Origin: Lethocerus indicus
Lineage: Eukaryota > Arthropoda > Insecta > Hemiptera > Belostomatidae
NCBI GenBank assembly: GCA_019843655.1
Contig: JACDQD010000008.1
Coordinates: 18,138,442-18,202,441, forward strand
DNA: 64,000 bases
Direction of reading: 5' to 3'
Shown here in pieces: positions 1-11,084 of the stretch. The notes beneath the pieces are model-generated. The model saw only the letters and a program-made list of their open reading frames with translations, did no database searches and had not been told where the DNA came from. The translations under genes and the position numbers were made by a program. Every line of letters begins with the position of its first letter. Positions within the stretch are counted from its first letter, which is position 1.

Positions 1-228
1 CCAGGCCTTTCTCTCTGAACGCGCCCTCCCTCCCTCCCTACTCCCTCAATTCTCTCGCTCACTCTCACTCTCTCTCTCACCCCCTCACTCAATCTCTCTC
101 ACTCTTCTGCTTCGCTTTCCCCCTCTTCCACCCCCTCCCCTCACTCTCTCCACATTAATTGCTTTCATACTAAATCACTTTGTTCAACGCCTAAGCCTTT
201 CCCTACCTCGCTTTCTCTATCCCACTCG

Positions 229-369
<141 letters not shown>

Positions 370-1212
370 CCTCTCCCTTTCTCGCTCTGCTTTATTGCCG
401 CACAGAATTATTAACACGAACGGCGAATAATAGCGCCTTCCATACCCCCCCGCCCAGCATGGTTCTCGCCGCCTTCCTATAATTAAGGACCATAAAACAC
501 TTTTTTCTCCCCGCCCCCTCCTGCAATTGGGACATTTTAATATAATTTCCATTTCTCTTTTCGGAAAACTCGGAAAGCCCCACTGCGAACTTTCTGTAAT
601 TAAAATTTGTTCGTGGCACGTACACGAGCTCGACCCTCCCCCGCACTGCCAACGACCCATTCAAGGCAACAGTTCACTTTAATTCATAGCGTATCTGTTC
701 CAATTTAAATTGCTTGTATTTTACCTAAATAATAATAATCCCTTTTAATTGCGAAATATTAAAGGTATTGACTATAGAAGAGAATCATGTATCGTGACTT
801 ATTATTTTCTTTACTCGCTGTCAGCTATCGCATCAACCTATGTTGAATCCGTTTTGGATTATCCGCTTAATTCTTAATATAGTAAAACGGCAATATTTGT
901 CAAGACGTAGACAGAATGCGAAATGATTTATCAACACTTATCAACACATTAAAAATCTTCATTTTCATTGTCCTCTTTATAGCGTGAAAAAACTAATTTA
1001 TTCATCATTTAATAGTATTTTTTTAATATATTTTGTTACTAATCGCAATAAAGGTTCAAAAACAGACGAACCTCTCTAATTAGTTTCCCTTGGGTTTCTT
1101 TACTGTCTATCAGTATTCATAACACGGGTGGAATATTAAATGCATTAGTAACTTCCCTCGGATTGTTGTCGTAATGGCAGAATTATTACTGGATGAATTA
1201 TTACAACTAAGT

Positions 1213-1285
1213 TGGACTAAACGTCAGTTTAATTCTGTTCGATCCGAAGGACGGGCACCCGGCCGACATTAACGTCCGGCTCGTT
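1213..1285. other. Imperfect inverted repeat in Dbx intron 2
   Basis: Arms TTGGACTAAACG (1213-1224) and CGTTTAGTCCCAA (1273-1285) are inverted complements apart from one extra base. They enclose a roughly 48-bp GC-rich loop, and the block stands out from the AT-rich surroundings. It could be a cruciform or RNA stem, or simply a paired binding-site arrangement in a regulatory element. Confidence 0.5.
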
Positions 1286-1838
1286 TAGTCCCAATTCCAG
1301 CAGAATTCAATGGTCCCAAAGCGGACGATAACAATGGTAAAAACACACATCACCAATTCCTATCGCAGAATTAATGCTCTCAAAAATCAATAAGTATAAT
1401 AATACACATTGAATAAAACGATTTCATCCGATTTCGTTTATTGTCCGATTGTCAACAAAATATATTTTAATTCCATTGTATTAAAAAGGGGAGAGAGCCA
1501 TTGTAATTTTACGATTGAAAGGTTCCAATCTAAAATTGAATGGAATTGTTTTGTACGTATATTATATTTTTATCCGGTTAATTCTTTTCTGATATATTTT
1601 ATCGAGTTTTCGATATCTTTTTCGTTAATAATTATGTCTATGGTTTTCGCGTTGGTTGGATAAAAGAACGGCTTTTTATATATATTTCTAATGTTAACTT
1701 TTCCCCAAAAATAGTGCCAGTGATGTTGAACGAATCAATCGCGGGTTAACAAATGCTTTAAATAAGATGAAGTGATTTTAAACTATGAAGTAACAGATTG
1801 TTTAATATATGTAAAAGAAAGAAATATCCTTAACTTAC

Positions 1839-2192
1839 CAGTGTTGGAAGTCTGTTTGCCGTGATCCGGGCCAAGGATTGCGCTAACGCTGAATTTGAGC
1901 GGCGGGGGCGGCTTGTGCTGGGATATAGAGGTGGTGGAGGTAGTCGTGGAGGTGATGCCGCCGGGGGCGGAGGAGGCGGCGGCCGCGGCCGCGGCGGCTG
2001 CAGCGGCGGCGGCCCCCACCAGGCTCATGTAGCCGCCTCCGCCGGTGCCGGGCCCGCAGGAGGACGGCGGCGTGGAGCCACCGCCTCCGCCCCCGAGCAG
2101 GCTACCGTGACCGCCGCCTCCGGCACCGCTCTCGCCGGACCCGCCCTGCTGGGAACTGCCCACGCCTCCTACTCTCCACACCAGTTCGCTAT
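1839..2192 (-). CDS. Dbx: Dbx homeobox protein, coding exon 2
   Basis: This is the second coding exon of a Dbx-type homeodomain transcription factor, a nuclear DNA-binding regulator that in animals patterns interneurons. The acceptor is TTTGTGACAG before 2192 and the donor is CACTG|GTAAGTTA after 1839. The exon takes two bases to complete a split Asp codon (G|AT) from exon 1 and leaves in phase 1, giving residues about 101-218. It encodes Gly/Ser-rich sequence, an Ala run of about 13, a Thr/Ser stretch and then KPPPPLKFSVSAILGPDHG (residues about 194-212). That last block resembles the LKFGVNAILSS segment that precedes the homeodomain in vertebrate DBX1, recalled from knowledge of the family. 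The homeodomain is not in the window, so the gene is partial. The Ala and Gly runs use mixed codons, so they are not a simple DNA repeat. Confidence 0.85.
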
Positions 2193-3411
2193 CTGTCACA
2201 AACAAGCAAAACATGTCCTGTATGCTCGTAAAACCCACATTAGTGTAAATTAACTAAATGTTGAATAGAATTAAGTTATAATAAGCGAATTTATTTTTGT
2301 ATTCATTCCATTATGTTGTCGTGACTCTGGCTTTCATGTATAGCCACTCGTCAAATCCTGCTTTCATAGTGGGGCTTTTGTTCTTGCTGAAGAACCTATA
2401 CTGGGCCGGTAGAACTGAGGCGTATACTAGTCAAAGCATAATACTTGTAAGCAATTTATTATTATATGTTGTGTAACCGTTATGTATGTAGGATGCAGTG
2501 CATTTGCACTGCGGTCGACGGGTCCACCTGGACAACTGGGAAAAAAACGCCGCAAGTTTTATAATATATTAATGAATGTGTTGCCGAACTTGCTAAATAC
2601 TCGAGTATTAAATAAAATTTATAATAACCGTCAAGATGAATTAATTCGAAAATGATTCGAGGCGACTTCCATAATTATAAATTCTTATATGTATCAGTAT
2701 ACATGTTGAGTTAGATAAACGCGAATTATAGAAAGGACTTTAACGCGACATCTTTATGACGCCAAGGTCAGAATGTTCGTGTCAGCACTAAATATTCATA
2801 TTGATTTCAATACATTATACTAATATTACTTATTATTTCCTAGTTGCGCGAATATGAACAAGTAATCTCGCCGCGTTACACGTTACGGTATGAAAGTTGA
2901 CGCAATTTTACTGGGCGCTATGTGCAGTTTAACGAACTCGAGGTTTTCCCACCCTCCTGCGTTAACAAACACCGAACAAATGTCGTGTGACCAACAAACC
3001 GGCCCCCCGCGACCCGCACCATCCCGCACCGCCACTACCACACCCCGCGTCATCCGCGCCTCCACTTCACACAACTCGTCGAGCCCACACAAAATCCAAT
3101 TCCCCAGATAATAGACATTGACGGACGACAATTTGAAACAGATTGATACACGGACTGAGGCCAGTTCACTGCCGAATAAATATAAAACACTCTCAGCTTG
3201 TTGAAAGAAAATAAATCAATGGCGAGCAATAAAATTCCGTTATTTCTGCACTTGTAGTATCACCTTCAAGTTCTTTTATTTATCTTTCAAACTTAAATAC
3301 TTTGAAATATTTAATGCTGTAAAATAGGCTGTTTTTAATGTATGAATCGCAAAGCTGTCAATGTACAAACAATAATCCAATAAATAAATGAACAGCAAAT
3401 AATATTAACAT

Positions 3412-3437
3412 GTATATATATATATATATATATATAA
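3412..3437. repeat. (TA)n microsatellite
   Basis: Uninterrupted TA repeat of about 26 bp in Dbx intron 1. Confidence 0.95.
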
Positions 3438-4008
3438 TAGTGATTTAAATTTTTTTTTATCAATTATATTTAGACACCATTTGGACATCAAACAAGTTGC
3501 TCCAGTTTTATTGCAATAAAACAATCCCAGCGCGGACTGGTGGGCATGGTTAAATATGACAAGCTTAGTATTTTAACCATTTATTATTATTTAGTACAAA
3601 CCCAACAGTGTTTCTCCAAAATTTAGGAAGGAGAACGTAATTTATTAAATGTATATCCTTTATTAGGTATTATTCCGAATGTTAGTTCTGGCCTCGCGTT
3701 TATATTTGTGTTGTCAAGCGAATGGGAATCACCGTCGTTTGGGTATCATTAGGATGTCAGAAGTGTCTTGTGCTGTGGACGTGGTTTCGGGGCTTCAATT
3801 AGAACCGCTTCAAAAGGGAGCATCGTTTGGGGATCACACCAACTTAATTGTTTCGAAAACTAATTTCCTGCCACCGCTCAACAGCGTCCCACCCCCTCAG
3901 ACAGTATCCGTTCAGCCCCCAAACCACCCCCTCCGCTCTCATCGCTAAACAAAACTGAAAACAGGCTCCCAATGATAACCATTAGTGCAATTAAAATTTC
4001 TGATCTGG

Positions 4009-4011
<3 letters not shown>

Positions 4012-4049
<38 letters not shown>
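4012..4049. repeat. (TA)n microsatellite
   Basis: Uninterrupted TA repeat of about 38 bp in Dbx intron 1. Confidence 0.95.
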
Positions 4050-4053
<4 letters not shown>

Positions 4054-7000
4054 ATTCAGATTTTTTGTTTCCTTTTACATATGGGTCCCATCAAAAGCAC
4101 CAGGAGTACCTTCATTGTTAGACATATAACGTTAAAGTGAAACAAAACATGAAAGGAAATTGAAAAATTAATAGACGTTAGTTATAAAAATCGGATTAAA
4201 AAATTCGTGGAATTAATAGAAGAAATTAAAGAATTTACAAAATGACTAACCTAACGTTCCCCTATTATGGAGATAATACAATTTTTTCCACCGATACATA
4301 TCTTGCAAGAGCGTGCAATAAAACCGATCTTAAATTATCTGAGTAGGGTGACTTAGGTTAATGTACTTATTAAGGTACCAGAATGATTGTGTAAGCTAAT
4401 AATGATGAAAATTCAATTGCCCATCAACAGCTCCGAATGGTTTCACTCCCCTCCGCTGTACAGGGCAAAATTCGGTTAAGGAAATAACTTTAGGCCTTCG
4501 TTTGAATAAAATATCGCCGCTGACAAATTATAATTATTTAAACGTTTACCGCGATATATATCTTCGAGGAAACCGTTAAGTATTGGTTCTTGGAAGTATA
4601 AAGGATTCAATACATAATTTTAAAAAATGTTATTACTTTTGATGCTATACGTAAAAAAAATAAAATTCAGTTAACATTTATTCGTGGTCGCTTAATGTTG
4701 TAGATTAAAGAATATTAATATTGTTTATTACTTTGTAATGGGCTCGAACTCTCGTAATCCAGATTATTCACGTAATCTCTCCAAATTGATATAGGCATCG
4801 CAAATATGCTTCAATATCTGTTTGAATCTAGCGGATTTATTTAAATCAGTGAAAGGTTAATTGAAAAACTACAAGGCTTGTGTTTGAGATTATATAGAGA
4901 ACCATGTTAAGGCTGGTTGAGAGAGCGTGTCCGGCATTACCAACTTAAATCGATAGCCCACCCTCGAGTTTTCTTATATATCCCGTACGCAATATATTTT
5001 CTCATAAAAATCCTAGCCTAATCCGAGCCCGGTATGTCGTTTCAGAACCGATGAAAATAACTATTAGTCAAGAGATTAAATTGCGTTCATGGCCGTTGAG
5101 AACCCTAATAAACTGGTTATCAAGTTTCATATTTTTTATCTCGAACATTTACTTCTCAATTGGATACTCTTACATTACATAAATAAGTAATATTCTTTTC
5201 TGAATTATAGTTCCCCATTATTTGTACAGATTTGTAATTCCTAATCTCCTTTCTACTCTCTGTAATTATATAGCAATGCATCATTAGTTCCTGCGGTTTT
5301 AGAAAAATACTGTCGTGTATGTGGTCTAAGCTAGATAGGTTTCAAATGTTCATCATGGTTAAAACCATTCCGTTAGTTATCCACCGAGGTAAACATGTCG
5401 GTTACATATGAAACATGCTGTGTCAGCAAACGCACTCTACTGTCATGTTACAGTCAACTGATGAAACAGAAAAACGTTAAAAAATTTATAATAGAGAAAG
5501 CGGCAAGATATAACAGTTATCTGACCGCTTCATTAGCAACCAACTTGCATTACCGCTGCTCTTATTAGGGTTTATGAATGTACGTAAAAAATGTATTAAA
5601 TTCTAGTTTAACCTCCTGATACATTGTCTCATTTAAAATTCATATAGAATATTACATAAATTATTTTAAATCAGATTTATTTTTCCGGTGTTTTATATTT
5701 TACATTTTTTATTATTATTTACAACACAACTGAGAATATTTCAATCCTATTATGACATATCTCGGCAATTCTAAATTTTTCCCTTTTTTCCTAAATTCTG
5801 TTTCTATATGTAATCAGCCATTTTTTAATTATTTATTTTCGCTCAATTACTGCCAGTCATAAATGTCACAACTGAATACCTGAATTTTTAAAAATAATTT
5901 GAATTACTATTGCTCGTTCTTCTGTACTCTGTATCCACCTTTTCTGCGTTTATTGTCTCAAGTTGGTGCTTGCCAATATTTAAAAAGAGTGCTTCAAAAG
6001 TACACAATATAATAAATTTAAATAGGAATGAAAAGAAATTAACTACTGTATATGAATGAACAGATTGCCTTTTGTTCCGATTTGTATGAGCGCATAGGGC
6101 GCATTTTTAAAAATAATGATTCGAATTATAAATAGATCTTGCTGAGTTTGTAATGGGAAATTCAGGATCATCATGAATCATCATAAATTTGGAGTATGTT
6201 AACAATAATCTCGTATAAGTTAAAAAATAAAAATATTTATTTTTCATCATACCAATATATAACAATCAGAGAATTGTGATACGTGATAGAATCAATATGT
6301 GCCTTCATATTTTTCTTACTGTTGCCGATTCAGCAATTTTGAAATCATTTCATATATCATTGTATCATTTCATAAATTTTTAAATATTATTTATATATTT
6401 TTTTAATTTTGCAAATTCAATAGGGGTTTACACCTGTTAGGTTGTGAGCTGTTATCTTTGAAACATTTTACAATAATAAAGAAACGATTTATGCCTGCGC
6501 TTCTGTTGCCCTACCGTCACAATCGATGCTTTTATAAAGTTTCCCATAAATTTAATCAATTAAACAGAAGATTATTTATTCCGAGTGCATAAACTTTATC
6601 TCAAATTGCGTTTTACTATTTGCCTACTTACGTACACATCCGAATTTCGGAAAAGGTTTATCCTGAACTAATATGGTACATTTTTTATTGTTACTGTAGA
6701 ATTCAATAAAATCCATGAAGTCCTTCACAAGATATCTGGATAGGATTGCGGAAGCAATAATAATTTGGGGTTCCGTGAGATTTTAGAATTTGATCCTCTT
6801 ATAATTTTCCGCATCCAATCCCTTATTTAATCATGGTCATTTTTCATTATTTTGTTCGCCTTTAGAACAAAACTTGAGAAAATTGAAATAAAATAAAACA
6901 GACAGCTCAAATTATTAGAAGAGTCCATTATTAGAAGACTATGATTATTAAAATGTTATTATGAACGTTAAGCGAAATAAAAAATAAGATGTAAAATATT

Positions 7001-7504
7001 ATTTCGAAATTAAATAAATGAACATGAGTATAATTACTTTATGTTCTAAAAAACGTAAAATACAATATATCTGATTTACTGACTCGGAACATTAGGAAAA
7101 AATCCTGAAATACGGGACCGTTTCTGTAATAATTATTTTGAATATTTACTGAATGAAATTTGTAAAACTATTTTAGATACATTTTTCTACCATAGGATAA
7201 AACTTATCACCGGCTTCCAATATTTTTTCATTCAATCCAATAATATGAAAATATTTAAAATAATTCATATCAATGAAATATAACAGTTCGATCATTTAAT
7301 ATAAAATTATACGTATATAGAGTATAGATATGCATAACTATAAGTATGATAGTAAAGGCAATATAATAGGAATACAATTATAATAAACAATGCGAATGAG
7401 GTTATGCTTGAAATAATTCTGTCTTTGAAAGAAAAACAATTGGAAAATTTCATAGGAAAATATGTTGTTTGAATAATAATTGTTCTTTATGTGAATGTTT
7501 GGTT

Positions 7505-7640
7505 CTCTTTAACTATCGTGTTAATTGGCCTTCCGAAGACCGGGCCATTTGACCTTTAGGCCCCGCAGCCTGCACACCAATTAACCCCGGAAGCTATTTA
7601 GCTCCGCATGTGGACCATCAATACGCGTCTGGTGCAATTC
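7505..7640. promoter_or_regulatory. Candidate intronic cis-regulatory block in Dbx intron 1
   Basis: A non-repetitive, GC-richer block of about 130 bp inside very AT-rich intron. It contains a perfect 9-bp inverted pair, GTTAATTGG (7520-7528) and CCAATTAAC (7577-7585). Both carry the core type bound by homeodomain proteins. A TGACCT half-site like those of nuclear receptors lies between them. Regulatory function is inferred from composition and motifs only. Confidence 0.35.
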
Positions 7641-8567
7641 AATTTTATCTGAAGCCATTATAATTATCAACTTACCCTTCTTACAGAATGCTACCTCTTA
7701 TTGTTCCCGCAAAATTAGTACCTAAATAGATAAAATATGTAGTCTGTGTAGAGACATTAAGTACAGTAGGTTCAATAATACAGTTATGTCTGTTTTATTG
7801 AAATATAAATATTAAACATGTATTTGTTGAAGAGAAGCCTACATATGTAGGCCATACTATGATTCGCATAGTTTCTGAAACACAAAAAAACCACCAATGA
7901 ATATTGAAATGTCAAGTTCATGAAGAATAAAAGGAAGCATTTTATTCAGTCGCAGGATGTTACCCTTAATGTGAACATTCCTTGGGAATATAACACATGG
8001 TCTATCGTGCACCTTTTGTTATGAATATTTTAAAGACTAAGAAGTTCTACATTATTATTACATTCCCTCAACTACAATTATTATAAATAATAATTCTTTT
8101 ATAACCCCTAAAAAATAAATATGAAGGGTTTTAATCCACTGGACATTAAAGGAAGGTTAAAGAATCAATCCTGGCTTTAATAATTTATATTATTTGTTTG
8201 TTAATAGAAGAATTATATTGAAGAAGTATTCATTTTAATGGCATGTTAGGCTTGTCATTGTGTTTTGTTCTAGGATAACTGGTATGTATTGTTGTACCGG
8301 CCTCCGGTATTTATTTATCTGAATTTTGTCACGGTTGTCAATTTTTTTCCCTATAATATTCGATGTTTTCGTTAGTCGTTTTTCGATAGTGTCGGCTCTA
8401 TATGACGCGTCATTATGGTTGTAAAAAGAGAGGTTCCAACCGGTTTTATTATGAGAATGTGTCTCAATATTGTACTCTCCTGTAGCGGTAGACTACTACT
8501 GCTATGTGTGGCAGTTATGTATTAGCGAGTTGATTAAATTAGACGGTTAAAATGTAAGATGGCTAAC

Positions 8568-8868
8568 CTGGGGGCGGTGAGTGAGCGGGCCAATCTTTGT
8601 CCTGGGTGTTGTCAGAAGTGTCAGACTTGGGTGAGTGAGGGGCCTGACTGGGGCTGTCCGACCTGGATGGGGAAGCCCCCGCGGCCGTCGTGGCCGAGCA
8701 GCCGCCCCCGCCACCGCCACCGCCACTCAGCAAGTTCTCCACGAGGAAGTTGTGCGAGGCCGCAGCGGCCGCAGCCGCCGCCGCCGCTGCCGCCTTCCTC
8801 AGCGCTTCCACGCTCCCGCCCCCGTATCTCCCGTAGACGGGCGAAGGCACTAACACGTTCGGTAACAT
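8568..8868 (-). CDS. Dbx: Dbx homeobox protein, coding exon 1 with start codon
   Basis: N-terminal coding exon of Dbx. The ATG at 8868-8866 is preceded in frame by TAA two codons upstream, which fixes this start for an unspliced 5' end. The exon encodes 100 codons plus one base and ends at donor CAG|GTTAGC; the leftover G joins AT of exon 2 to make Asp. It starts MLPNVLVPSPVYGRYGGG, followed by about 12 Ala and then SHNFLVENLLSGG (residues about 38-50), Gly runs and a Ser/Pro-rich tail. FLVENLL matches the FLVEDLI motif near the N-terminus of vertebrate DBX proteins, an eh1-like repressor motif. Together with LKFSVSAIL in exon 2 this order is specific to Dbx. H2.0/Hlx-type homeobox genes were considered but have different motifs. 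Confidence 0.85.
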
Positions 8869-9700
8869 TATTTAAGTGGTTCTCTGTCAAATTATTTCCG
8901 GATCCGCGAATCAGTCTCCGGCCATCGTACAGTCGCCCGGCGGGCCTTTACCGACAATCACTGTCCTGCACCCGTCACATTTTCACTAGTAACAACAATA
9001 AGACGACCGGTACGTGGCGGCGATAGAACTAGGATAGGTAACGGTCCATAACACGAGGGCGATCGGTGTCGGCGTGTGCGTGTGCGTCCCTCCGCTGGTA
9101 GCTCTGTCCCGGACGATGACTGCGATGGTACTGGTGGGTGTAGCGCCACTACTAAATACATTGAGGGTAGGAATAATCTAATAATAATAGCACTATAATC
9201 ATAGAGGGTGGGGTGGCGGCGGCGGTGGTGGTGGTACATAGGGCCTCCCTTATTGGGGCTAAGCTCGTTTAGAGGGCAGGATTTTTGCGAGGTGGCTCCG
9301 CCCCCGGAGGCCGCCCTCCGCTCCCCACCATTCCCCCTCCTGGTCGCCCTGCGCCGCCTGTCTCTGAAAGCTAACGTTTTTCGGGCACCGACTTCATTTA
9401 TATTGCTCGACCGGCTTCTCTCTCCCGTTCCCTCTCGCCCCTTTTTCTATCCCCCCGCCGAACGCACACGCACGCGCCCGTACCGTGTAACCGACGTGGC
9501 TGTCGCCTGTGCGCCTCCTTTGTGTGCGTGTGTGCCGCCGCCGGCCCCCTACACTGGTTATTGGCGGCTAAACATCTGGCCGGCCCCTCATTACTATCTC
9601 ACCCTTTCTACCGAACCGGCCTTCTACCAGTATTTTCGGTTTTGCGGCGTCTCAGTCCTCTTTCGGAAATAAGAAAAACGCCTTATAGTGATATTCTACG
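8869..9700. promoter_or_regulatory. GC-rich 5' flank of Dbx, likely 5'UTR and promoter region
   Basis: Immediately upstream of the Dbx ATG (minus strand) the sequence is clearly GC-richer than its surroundings, with many CpG and C-rich runs to about 9.65 kb, then falls back to AT-rich. This fits the 5'UTR and promoter of a developmental regulator. Open frames on both strands are low-complexity Pro/Arg/His-rich by-products. No convincing TATA box or initiator was identified, so the start of transcription is not placed. The candidate plus-strand gene begins to the right, so the region may serve both directions. Confidence 0.45.
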
Positions 9701-10488
9701 CCTTGAACAAGAATTTTTTATTTTCTTTTCGGTTGTATCAAGTGAAATACTATTTCTAATAGGTTTACTATTACACGGTTATTATTATTAGCCTTAAATG
9801 ATCACTTTATTCGGACAGATTTAAGAGATGTTAATGAGACAGCAGAATACATTGCATGTGGCAAAATGTTAATCGGTATAAATATACATTATCTGGCAAC
9901 TTTAGTTATTGAATGATCTTTGATAACATAAAATTTGCTAATGACTAACACTATTAATACTAATAAAATTACATTACATTTGTAATACTACAATAAAACA
10001 AACAATATTCAGAGTCGAATAATTCAGATTATGAAAAACCACTATTGTTTTCACTCATTTATTTAGTCTAATCATAGACCGGTTTTCCTTTCGCCATCTT
10101 CAGAAGCGTGTTCGATGAGTAGATTGGGTCACTTAAGCAAGTAATATGCCGGTATTACATTGAACCGTTATTGATCCTAACAGTGGTCACTGTCTGTTTG
10201 GGTTGTAATTCCAAACCGCCACCTTCACAAATATAAAAATGAATGAGACAGAACTCATAAATACTATAAAATACATTTTGTAAAAAACTGTACATATATT
10301 TATATACATATACTTTGTGTAAAAATTACATAATTTATTAATTAATCTTCATTATTACTTACCGTCTGCTGTGCTATGATTCATCAATTTTTTGTAATGA
10401 CTTAATGACGATATATATTATTTCTGGTATAATATTATTATTTATTTATTTTATAATAATATTTATTTAAATTTTATTTTTCTTGCAG
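9701..10488. other. AT-rich spacer between Dbx flank and plus-strand exon
   Basis: AT-rich sequence without coding support. It contains a degenerate foldback-repeat arm at 10076-10108. On the minus strand there is a strong donor-like CAGACG|GTAAGTAAT at about 10364, which could end an untranslated first exon of Dbx. No matching upstream boundary was defined. Confidence 0.5.
10076..10108. repeat. Degenerate arm of the foldback repeat family
   Basis: The sequence AGACCGGTTTTC followed by CGCCATCTTCAGAAGCG closely resembles the arm of the foldback element at 59.8 kb (AGACCGGTTTCG, then CTCGCCATCTTC). It is a solitary arm with no partner seen nearby. Confidence 0.55.
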
Positions 10489-10535
10489 GATCCAGGACGG
10501 ACAGCCAGCGGCGTCACCTACTTCCACCGCCATGC
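10489..10535 (+). CDS. Candidate coding exon A of an unrecognised plus-strand gene
   Basis: A 47-bp GC-rich segment inside AT-rich DNA, bounded by a pyrimidine-rich acceptor (TTTTATTTTTCTTGCAG) and a strong donor (ATGC|GTGAGTAA). All three frames are open. The frame compatible with the next candidate exon enters with one base and reads IQDGQPAASPTSTAM, leaving in phase 1. I recognise no domain. The upstream exon is not identified. The call rests on splice sites and base composition, so a non-coding RNA exon is possible. Confidence 0.45.
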
Positions 10536-11000
10536 GTGAGTAATTAACTTTACATTAGTTTTTCAATTCTTGAAGATTAAACAAATGGAAATATTTCGAC
10601 TGGTATCTTAGTTTGCAGAATAGTACATAGCCTTAAATGAGGTCTTGGGGGTGGAATAAGTGTTCGGAAGCGATAATTAAGGGAAGGTTGAATAGCGAAT
10701 TGGGTTTAATTCGTAATTAATTTTTCTTAATTTTCTCATAAGACGGCCCAATGTCTTTTAAAGCACCTCAGACAAAGGGATCGTAAATCTTGTCTCGGCC
10801 AGATTTTTAACTTAATTGAGAAGTGAAAGCCCCTAAAAGAAAAAGAAATTATATTAAACGCCTTTCGGTTCCATTGCTATAGCGGTAGAAGAAATTTATT
10901 GGCGCGGGATATCGAGGGGTGCGAGGCTGTGCCGGGCGAGTGGGTGGGGGTAAAAGTAGGGCGGCATCGACTTAATAAGGTTTTATCCCTGTTATAACAG

Positions 11001-11084
11001 TAAGGAACAATTTGCCAAGCGAGATGTCTGGAGGGGGCGGCGGTAGCCCGAGTGAAACATCAAGCATTGATCTGAGGAAGGAGG
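11001..11084 (+). CDS. Candidate coding exon A2 of an unrecognised plus-strand gene
   Basis: An 84-bp segment between acceptor CCCTGTTATAACAG and donor GGAGG|GTAAGT. Only one frame is open: it takes two bases, reads RNNLPSEMSGGGGGSPSE then TSSIDLRKE, and leaves one base. It therefore continues the frame of the 10489-10535 exon (C|TA, Leu) and joins the 46958 exon (G|GT, Gly). The Ser/Gly-rich, charged composition suggests a disordered stretch. The internal ATG at 11023 could also be a start. No family was recognised. Confidence 0.42.

Larger units (their letters stand above)
2193..8567 (-). other. Dbx intron 1 (6.4 kb)
   Basis: The intron is bounded by donor CAG|GTTAGC after 8568 and acceptor TTTGTGACAG before 2192; both join phase-1 codons. 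It is mostly AT-rich with scattered TA tracts. A GC-richer block at 2890-3130 has open frames on both strands but no recognisable product. A block at about 7505-7640 looks regulatory. No other coding sequence was supported. Confidence 0.75.

Noticed and set aside
1861..2253. Plus-strand Gly/Arg-rich open frame over Dbx exon 2
   Set aside because: Shadow of the GC-rich, Ala/Gly-coding minus-strand exon; no motif and no splice support.
8559..9026. Plus-strand 155-residue frame across Dbx exon 1
   Set aside because: Pro/Arg/His low-complexity mirror of the Dbx exon; the minus strand has the motif, start context and phase-matched splicing.
9208..9672. Plus-strand 154-residue frame in the Dbx flank
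   Set aside because: Compositional product of the GC-rich island, starting with Arg/Trp repeats; no domain or splice logic.
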